NCBI RefSeq assembly: GCF_020329435.1
Contig: NZ_JAGKJK010000025.1
Coordinates: 1 to 64,000 of the forward strand
From: Bradyrhizobium hereditatis
GTDB lineage: Bacteria; Pseudomonadota; Alphaproteobacteria; Rhizobiales; Xanthobacteraceae
Length of the DNA stretch: 64,000 bases
Direction: 5' to 3'
Numbering within the stretch: position 1 is the stretch's first letter; every line of letters starts with the position of its first letter. The notes below the pieces were generated by a model that did no database searches, was not told the origin of the DNA, and worked only from the letters and a program-made list of their open reading frames with translations. A program made the position numbers and the translations under genes. Positions 58,739 to 64,000 of this stretch are shown piece after piece.

Positions 58739-60670
58739 ATGAGTGGGTCGAGCTCGGTCCTTGCCTGGAGCTCTGCGCTAGAAGAATTCGCGCTGTTTCG
58801 AACGCTCAGTTCCGAACAGCGGCTGAAAGCACTCAACGCCATGGTCCGGCAAGATCTGGTGCGCGGGCAGATGCTGGTCGCGCAAGGCGGGCCGTCGGAC
58901 TCGCTTTTCCTCGTGCTGCATGGCGCGCTCGCGGTGCGCAAGACCGGCTATCTCGAGCCGATCGCCGAGCTTCGGGCCGGCGAACTGGTCGGCGAGATCG
59001 GTTTCTTCGCCAATGTGCCGCGCACCGCCGACGTGATCGCGATCCGCGACACCAGCGTGCTGGCGCTGACGCGCCCGGCCTATCAGAAGCTCGTCGCCGA
59101 AGCTCCCGCCATCGTGGAGGCGCTGCTCGCGGCGCTCGCGCAGCGGTTCGCCAGGGAGACCGCGCGCATCGCGCCGTTCCGCACTTCGCCGAAGGCGCGA
59201 ACGGTGGCGCTGATCGGCGGCGGCGTCGAGCCGCCGCCTGTCACTTTCGATCGCCGCATGCGCGAGGGGCTCGCTGCGACCAATGCCGAGATCGTCGATG
59301 CCGCCCGCTTGCACGCAATGTTTCCCGGGCGCGCGCTCGATGCGCATGAAGTTACCGAATGGCTGAACAAGCTCGAGCACACAGCGCCGCTGGTCGTCTA
59401 TCTCGCCGGCCACGAGGCGTCGCCCTGGGCGCGCAAGGCGATCCGGCAGGCCGACATGGTCGTGTTCGCCTGCCGCGGGGAAGCGCCCGCGGCGGTGTTG
59501 ACTGACATCGAGGCCTTTGCCTGCGAAGTTCATTCGATTTCGGCGCGCCGCCTCGTCCGCATCCATGACAAGCGAAGCGGCGCGGTCTCCGGTACCGCGG
59601 CATGGCTCGCCCGGCTGCCGTCCTTCATGCATCACCATGTTGCCCTCGAAGACCAGGTCGATATCGACAGCCTGATCCGCTTTCTCTGCGGCCGGGCGGT
59701 CGGCTTCGTTGCCGCCGGCGGCGGCAGCTTCGGCACCGCCCATGTCGGAATCTACAAGGCGTTCCGCGAACGCGGCGTGATGTTCGATATCTTCGTCGGC
59801 ACCAGCGTCGGCTCCGCCATGGTGGCCGGCTTTGCCAAAAATCTCGAAGCCGAACATCTCGAACGCGGGACGCACGAAATCTTCGTCAAGAGCCGAAGCT
59901 TCCGCCGGCCGACCTGGCCACGTTACTCCCTGCTGGACCACAAGGCGTTCGACCGCGCGCTGGCGCAACAATACGGCCCTGACTGCCGGATCGAGGACAT
60001 CTGGCGCCCCTTCGCGGCCGTCGCCACCAACCTTTCGACACATAGCCTCGAACTGATCCGCTCCGGCCCGCTCTGGCAGGCGGTGCGTGCATCGAGCGCG
60101 ATCCCCGGGCTGTTGCCGCCATTCTACACGCGGGAAGGGGCGATGCTGGTCGATGGCTGTCTCATCGACAACGTGCCGCTGGCCTCGATGCACCAGCTCA
60201 AGAGCGGTCCCAATCTCATCGTGCATTTCGGCGAGCCGGCGGCGGAGATGTTCGACGTCGACTATGAATCGCTGCCGGGGCGGCTAGAGCTGATCGCCGC
60301 GATGCTGACGCCGTTCCGCAAGAAGCTGCTGCCCGAGGCGCCGAGCGCCGTGAACGTATTGTGGCGAAGCCTCGTGGCGCATCAGCGCTACGATACATTG
60401 CCGACCGGCCCGTTCGACACGGTGATGCGGCCGCCGCTTCCGCTCGACATCGATGTCACGGATTTCGATCGACACACGGAAATCTTTGAAGCCTCTTATG
60501 CGTGGGCCAAGGAGGCCATCGTGGCACTGGAGGCGGGCGGCAGCACGGCGATTGCAGCCATCCTCGACACCGCCGCGCTGGAGCGGCGTCAGACCGCGGC
60601 CTCGGTCTCCAGCCGCGCACCCAATAGCCGCCTCGCTTCGGCGGCCGGCTTCAGTGCGCTGAACAGATAG
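58739..60670 (+). CDS. Cyclic nucleotide-binding, patatin-like phospholipase (NTE type)
   Basis: A 643-residue protein like bacterial neuropathy-target-esterase homologues. N-terminal cNMP-binding domain (about 15-140: GGPSDSLFLVLHGALAVRKT, ELVGEIGFFANVPRTADVIA). Then a linker, and from about 320 a patatin domain with the oxyanion motif VAAGGGSFGTAHVG, nucleophile elbow FVGTSVGSAM (Ser) and catalytic Asp in LVDGCLIDNVP. The family hydrolyses lysophospholipids. No clear ribosome-binding site. The last about 30 residues run antisense through what looks like an EAL-gene relic and are probably acquired. Confidence 0.92.
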   Translation: MSGSSSVLAWSSALEEFALFRTLSSEQRLKALNAMVRQDLVRGQMLVAQGGPSDSLFLVLHGALAVRKTGYLEPIAELRAGELVGEIGFFANVPRTADVIAIRDTSVLALTRPAYQKLVAEAPAIVEALLAALAQRFARETARIAPFRTSPKARTVALIGGGVEPPPVTFDRRMREGLAATNAEIVDAARLHAMFPGRALDAHEVTEWLNKLEHTAPLVVYLAGHEASPWARKAIRQADMVVFACRGEAPAAVLTDIEAFACEVHSISARRLVRIHDKRSGAVSGTAAWLARLPSFMHHHVALEDQVDIDSLIRFLCGRAVGFVAAGGGSFGTAHVGIYKAFRERGVMFDIFVGTSVGSAMVAGFAKNLEAEHLERGTHEIFVKSRSFRRPTWPRYSLLDHKAFDRALAQQYGPDCRIEDIWRPFAAVATNLSTHSLELIRSGPLWQAVRASSAIPGLLPPFYTREGAMLVDGCLIDNVPLASMHQLKSGPNLIVHFGEPAAEMFDVDYESLPGRLELIAAMLTPFRKKLLPEAPSAVNVLWRSLVAHQRYDTLPTGPFDTVMRPPLPLDIDVTDFDRHTEIFEASYAWAKEAIVALEAGGSTAIAAILDTAALERRQTAASVSSRAPNSRLASAAGFSALNR

Positions 60671-60699
60671 CCCTGCATCTGCTTTGGCCGTGATCGCGG
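60589..60699 (-). pseudogene. Remnant C-terminus of an EAL-domain gene
   Basis: Minus-strand translation reads KQMQGYLFSALKPAAEARRL and ends with a TGA at 60589-60591. The QGYLFS-x-x-(K/R)P pattern is characteristic of the very end of EAL phosphodiesterase domains. The rest of that domain is missing. It lies downstream of the intact GGDEF-EAL gene and overlaps the 3' end of the opposite-strand patatin gene. Confidence 0.55.
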
Positions 60700-60733
60700 G
60701 ATGAAGCGCCGTTTGTGGCGAGCGCTTCACCCT

Positions 60734-62503
60734 CTAGCGGCGATAGCCGCCGCTACGCGAATAGGCGGCGCGGGTCTCCTGCGCCGGACGGCTGCTGACG
60801 CTGGCGCGCGCCTCGCTGGCGCGCGGGGTCGCCAGCTTGAGGTCTTCCAGGAAAATCGGCTTCGAGAAATAATAGCCCTGGGCATAGCGGATCTTGGTCG
60901 CAGCCTGCAGATACGCCAGCTCCTCGAAACTTTCGAGCCCCTCGGCGATCACGGTCATGCCGAGCGCTTCGCTCAACGATTCGATCGCCCGCAGGATGCC
61001 TTGGCTGCGCGGACGCTTATGGATGTCGGTAATGAAGGAGCGGTCGATCTTGATCTCGTCGGCGGTGATGTCGGCCAGCGCCGATAATGACGAATAGCCG
61101 ATGCCGAAATCGTCGATCGAGATCTTGACGCCGAGCTTTCGGAAGATCGGCAGAATCTCGTCCTGGATGTGCGTCTTGGTGACGAAGGCGTCTTCCGTCA
61201 CCTCGATCATGAAGCGCTGCGGGAATCCGGTGGCTTCGAGCGCTTCGGCGAATGGCTGCATGAATTCGGGATTGCCGGCCTGCTTGGCTGCGACGTTGAT
61301 GCTGATCGTGGTGTCGGCGCCGAAGGTCTCGTTGATCAGGTCGATCGACTTCACGATCTCCGCCAGCACGAGATGCGTCAACTCGTCGATCAGGCCGAGT
61401 TCGGTGGCCAGGTTGATGAAGGTGCTGGGCGCCTGAATTACGCCCTCGTCGTCGCGCAGGCGCACCAGGGCCTCGACCCCCGTGACCGCCTGGGTCCGGA
61501 TATCGACCTTGGGCTGGAACGCGCAGCAGAAGCGCTTTTCCAGGATGGCAAGCCGCAACGACTGCTCGATCTTCATGCGCGCCAGCGCCTCGCGCTCCAT
61601 GCTGGCGTCGAACAGCGCCGCCGCGCCCTTGCTACCGTTCTTTACGCGGTACATCGCGATATCGGCGTTCTGGCGCAGCACCTCATAGCTGCGGCCATGT
61701 TCGGGATAGAGGCTGACACCGATCGAGGTCGAGGCGAAGATCTCGGACTGATCGATGAAGAACGGCGCCTTCAGCCGCTGCAGAATGAAGTGGATGAACT
61801 CCTCGACCTCGGCGACGCTCTCGACGGGGTTGAGCAACAGCACGAACTCGTCGCCGCTGATCCGCGACAGGATGTCGGATTCGCGCAAGTCCAATCCCAG
61901 CCGCTTGGCGATCTCCACCAGCAGTGCGTCACCGACCGGGTGCCCGTAATAGTCGTTGATGTGCTTGAAATTGTCGACGTCGAGGAAGGCCAGCGCGAAA
62001 CGGCCCTGTCCGTTGTCGTATTTGAGGAGACTGTTGACGCGGTGCTCGATCACGCGCCGCGTCGGCAGTCCGGTCAGCTCGTCGTAGTAGGCGGAGCGGA
62101 ACAGGTGGTCCTCGAACGCCTTCTGCTCGCTGATGTCGGTCGAACTCGAGATCAGGAAATTGCGCCCTGCGACCTGGATGGGGCGGTGCGAGGTCAGAAA
62201 CACCTGCTTGGTCGAGCCGCCGGCAATGGCCTCTTCCAGCACGGCGGGGCGGCCGGCGCGCAGCAATTCGAGGCAGGTTTCGCGGCGGTCGCTTAGCTGT
62301 GAAGCCGTGCCCGTCTTAGCCGGCTGCAGGAGGACCGCCGCAGCATCGTTCATCAGCACGAACTCGCCGCTCTCGTCCTGAACCGTCACGCCGGCCGGCA
62401 GCAGCTTGAAGACATCCCGCAGAATGCTCAATTCGCAATCAAACATGCTTTCGTTGGCCTGCGTCGCCGCCGCCTGAAAGTCTTTCTTGTAGGGACTATG
62501 CAT
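60734..62503 (-). CDS. PAS-GGDEF-EAL c-di-GMP protein
   Basis: A 589-residue signalling protein. An N-terminal PAS-like domain (about 25-135: FKLLPAGVTVQDESGEFVLM), a GGDEF domain (DELTGLPTRRVIEHRV; loop LSRISGDEFVLLL, SGDEF, with the usual RxxD not obvious) and an EAL domain (VTGVEALVRLRDDEG, then ISIDDFGIGYSSLSALADIT and VIAEGLESFEEL). EAL residues look complete, so it is probably a phosphodiesterase with possible cyclase or regulatory GGDEF. A C-terminal Ala/Ser/Arg tail follows FSKPIFLEDL. The upstream gap to the HWE kinase is about 240 bp. Confidence 0.94.
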   Translation of the reverse strand: MHSPYKKDFQAAATQANESMFDCELSILRDVFKLLPAGVTVQDESGEFVLMNDAAAVLLQPAKTGTASQLSDRRETCLELLRAGRPAVLEEAIAGGSTKQVFLTSHRPIQVAGRNFLISSSTDISEQKAFEDHLFRSAYYDELTGLPTRRVIEHRVNSLLKYDNGQGRFALAFLDVDNFKHINDYYGHPVGDALLVEIAKRLGLDLRESDILSRISGDEFVLLLNPVESVAEVEEFIHFILQRLKAPFFIDQSEIFASTSIGVSLYPEHGRSYEVLRQNADIAMYRVKNGSKGAAALFDASMEREALARMKIEQSLRLAILEKRFCCAFQPKVDIRTQAVTGVEALVRLRDDEGVIQAPSTFINLATELGLIDELTHLVLAEIVKSIDLINETFGADTTISINVAAKQAGNPEFMQPFAEALEATGFPQRFMIEVTEDAFVTKTHIQDEILPIFRKLGVKISIDDFGIGYSSLSALADITADEIKIDRSFITDIHKRPRSQGILRAIESLSEALGMTVIAEGLESFEELAYLQAATKIRYAQGYYFSKPIFLEDLKLATPRASEARASVSSRPAQETRAAYSRSGGYRR

Positions 62504-62741
62504 GCCACGGAGATTGGCAAAGGCCCTTGTAGCATTGGTTAAGTGGAACTACGAAAAACCGGGACAACCGTAAAAGTCGCCGATTTCCGATCGTATTGGC
62601 TCGATCGTCATTAACAGAATATCAACGTGATGCGAGAGAGCACGGCTGCGAAGTGAACTTCGGTTCATGTATCGCGAAAAACGCAATGCGACTCTGCATC
62701 GCGACGGATGCGTCGAAAAACGAGCGGGAGTCCAATCTGGC

Positions 62742-63716
62742 CTAGCTTGCGGGAATCCGGCATTGCATCGTGCAATGCACGCCTGACTTCAGGAAGCGGA
62801 TTTCGGTCTTGCCGTCGAAGGCGCGAAGCGCCGATTGGAATAGCTTGGTGCCGAAGCCAGCCGGGCCGACCTTTTCGATCACGGGACCTTCGGTCTCATC
62901 CCAGGTGATGTTGAGACGACCCTCCGATACCGACCATGACACCTGCAACAGCCCGCGGGCTGAAGAGAACGCGCCGTATTTGCCGGCATTGGTCGCAAGT
63001 TCGTGAAAGATCAGTGCCAGGCTTACTGCGAGCTTGGCCGGCAGGAATAACGAGTCCCCGTTCAAATTGAATCGGACATGGCCGTAAGGGCCGAGTTCGG
63101 AACGCAGCATGTCCTTGATATCGCAGCCGCTGCCGTCGAGCCGCGCGATCAAATCGTCGGTAGCCGACAATGCGCGCAGGCGCCCATCGATGCTGCTCCA
63201 GATCTGCGGCTGGTCCTGCAGCACCTGGTGGAGCACGGCGTGGATCGTCGAGGTCTTGTTCTTGAGCCGGTGCTGCAACTCCTCGACCAGGAGCTTGCGG
63301 TATTCTTCCTCCTTGATCAGGCGTTTGGAATCTTCCCGCTGCTGCGCGACGATGGTCCGGTAGTGCTCGACGCCCCAGATGGCGATGCCGCAAACCGCCC
63401 AGAACATCACGAGCAGCGCAAGCCGCGCGGGATCGGCAGTCGCGCTGCCGAAATTGACGGTGACGCCGAGCACGCCTCCCGCGATCGCCGTTGCGATTCC
63501 GACCCGGGCGCCGCCGACGGCCGCGGCCAGGAATACGGCCGGGAAATACGGCGTGAAGAATACGTCGGGGCGAAGCTGGGCAACGCCCCACCGGGCGAGC
63601 GTCGACAGCGCGAGGCAGCCGGCCGCAAACGCTGTGCTGAAAAGCAGCGAGGGCTGGGAAATTCCCTGCCAGCCGCGCCTCAATTCGTCGATCAATTTCT
63701 TCATCGGGCTTGTCAC
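62742..63716 (-). CDS. HWE/HisKA_2-type sensor histidine kinase
   Basis: A 324-residue membrane sensor kinase. N-terminal four-helix region like DUF4118/MASE (LLFSTAFAAGCLALSTLARW; AVFLAAAVGGARVGIATAIA). Phosphoacceptor helix: LLVEELQHRLKNKTSTIHAV (His). N-box HELATNAGKYGA, then the WxE motif NITWDETEGPVIEKV, and G-box GFGTKLFQSAL. This group often acts in general-stress or light signalling in alphaproteobacteria. GTG 63716 is used; ATG 63704 is a second possibility. No response regulator is adjacent. Confidence 0.9.
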   Translation of the reverse strand: MTSPMKKLIDELRRGWQGISQPSLLFSTAFAAGCLALSTLARWGVAQLRPDVFFTPYFPAVFLAAAVGGARVGIATAIAGGVLGVTVNFGSATADPARLALLVMFWAVCGIAIWGVEHYRTIVAQQREDSKRLIKEEEYRKLLVEELQHRLKNKTSTIHAVLHQVLQDQPQIWSSIDGRLRALSATDDLIARLDGSGCDIKDMLRSELGPYGHVRFNLNGDSLFLPAKLAVSLALIFHELATNAGKYGAFSSARGLLQVSWSVSEGRLNITWDETEGPVIEKVGPAGFGTKLFQSALRAFDGKTEIRFLKSGVHCTMQCRIPAS

Positions 63717-63892
63717 TTCACGTGATCAGCGAATCCAAAATAAGGCCGATCATAGCGAAAATAGGAGATTTCTGAGCCGGCGATGACAGGGTGTCCGAAA
63801 CAAGCCGCTGATGATGGCGATGGAACAAGCTCGCTTGCCTTGTCGGCGAGGGGCGGGGATAGTGGTGTCAACCACTGATCGAGGGGGACGCA

Positions 63893-64000
63893 ATGGGACG
63901 GCTGGACGGCAAGGTCGCGGTGATCACAGGTGCGACGAGCGGCATCGGACTGCACACCGCGGAACTCTTCGTCGCCGAAGGCGCAAAAGTCGTGATCGCT
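63893..64000 (+). CDS. Short-chain dehydrogenase/reductase, cut by the window edge
   Basis: Only the first 36 codons are in the window: MGRLDGKVAVITGATSGIGL, the classical SDR NAD(P)-binding TGxxxGIG motif, then LFVAEGAKVVIA. GAGGGGGA precedes the ATG. Substrate cannot be told. Confidence 0.88.
   Translation, partial: MGRLDGKVAVITGATSGIGLHTAELFVAEGAKVVIA

Overview
The window looks like chromosomal DNA of a high-GC alphaproteobacterium of the Bradyrhizobium / Rhodopseudomonas type. The evidence is the replication-gene cluster (rpsT, dnaA, dnaN, recF, gyrB), the GC-rich third codon positions, characteristic small proteins (DUF3551, DUF899), two orphan Bug-type solute-binding proteins, and many short palindromic intergenic repeats typical of that group. 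No rRNA operon, CRISPR array, prophage or plasmid backbone is visible. The taxonomic call is an inference from gene content, not from a search.

Layout. 1-1205: end of an IS481-type element whose terminus has replaced the 3' end of purC. 1164-8280: purC, pirin, a GNAT relic, an MmgE/PrpD protein, a FUSC membrane protein, DUF2867 and a MATE pump. 8465-22725: the replication block on the minus strand (rpsT, dnaA, dnaN, recF, gyrB, plus a MurA paralogue), interrupted by a GIY-YIG unit between dnaN and recF, a repeat-containing periplasmic protein and a plus-strand acyltransferase. 23097-31650: msrA, an outer-membrane polysaccharide-export lipoprotein, a Bug protein, alpha/beta hydrolases, and an IorAB-type molybdenum hydroxylase. 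31967-41734: HD-GYP protein, cytochrome P450, acyl-CoA synthetase, VOC protein, second Bug protein, an ArsR/SRPBCC/DUF899/DUF1428 cluster and a racemase-like protein. 41949-50450: chemoreceptor, toxin-antitoxin pair, copper-type genes, a FabA paralogue, a diguanylate cyclase and small enzymes. 50510-64000: a second ArsR/SRPBCC pair, TauE, GST, a LysR/MFS divergon, tRNA-Arg, UspA, YccF, a flavin monooxygenase, a cNMP-patatin protein, a GGDEF-EAL protein, an HWE kinase and the start of an SDR gene.

The most interesting pattern is a set of eight intergenic units bounded by GTCRT...AYGAC. Six of them lie within 17 bases of a stop codon. Seven are short (83-148 bp) with various internal hairpins. 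The eighth carries a GIY-YIG nuclease gene between perfect 33-bp inverted repeats and sits exactly in the dnaN-recF gap. This looks like an autonomous GIY-YIG mobile unit with short non-autonomous relatives; the mobilisation idea is inference.

Several enzymes have altered catalytic or ligand positions: MurA with Asp in place of the fosfomycin-reactive Cys, FabA with Tyr in place of the catalytic His, and a PCu(A)C protein that has lost most copper ligands. c-di-GMP signalling is well represented (HD-GYP, GGDEF, PAS-GGDEF-EAL, and a relic of another EAL gene).
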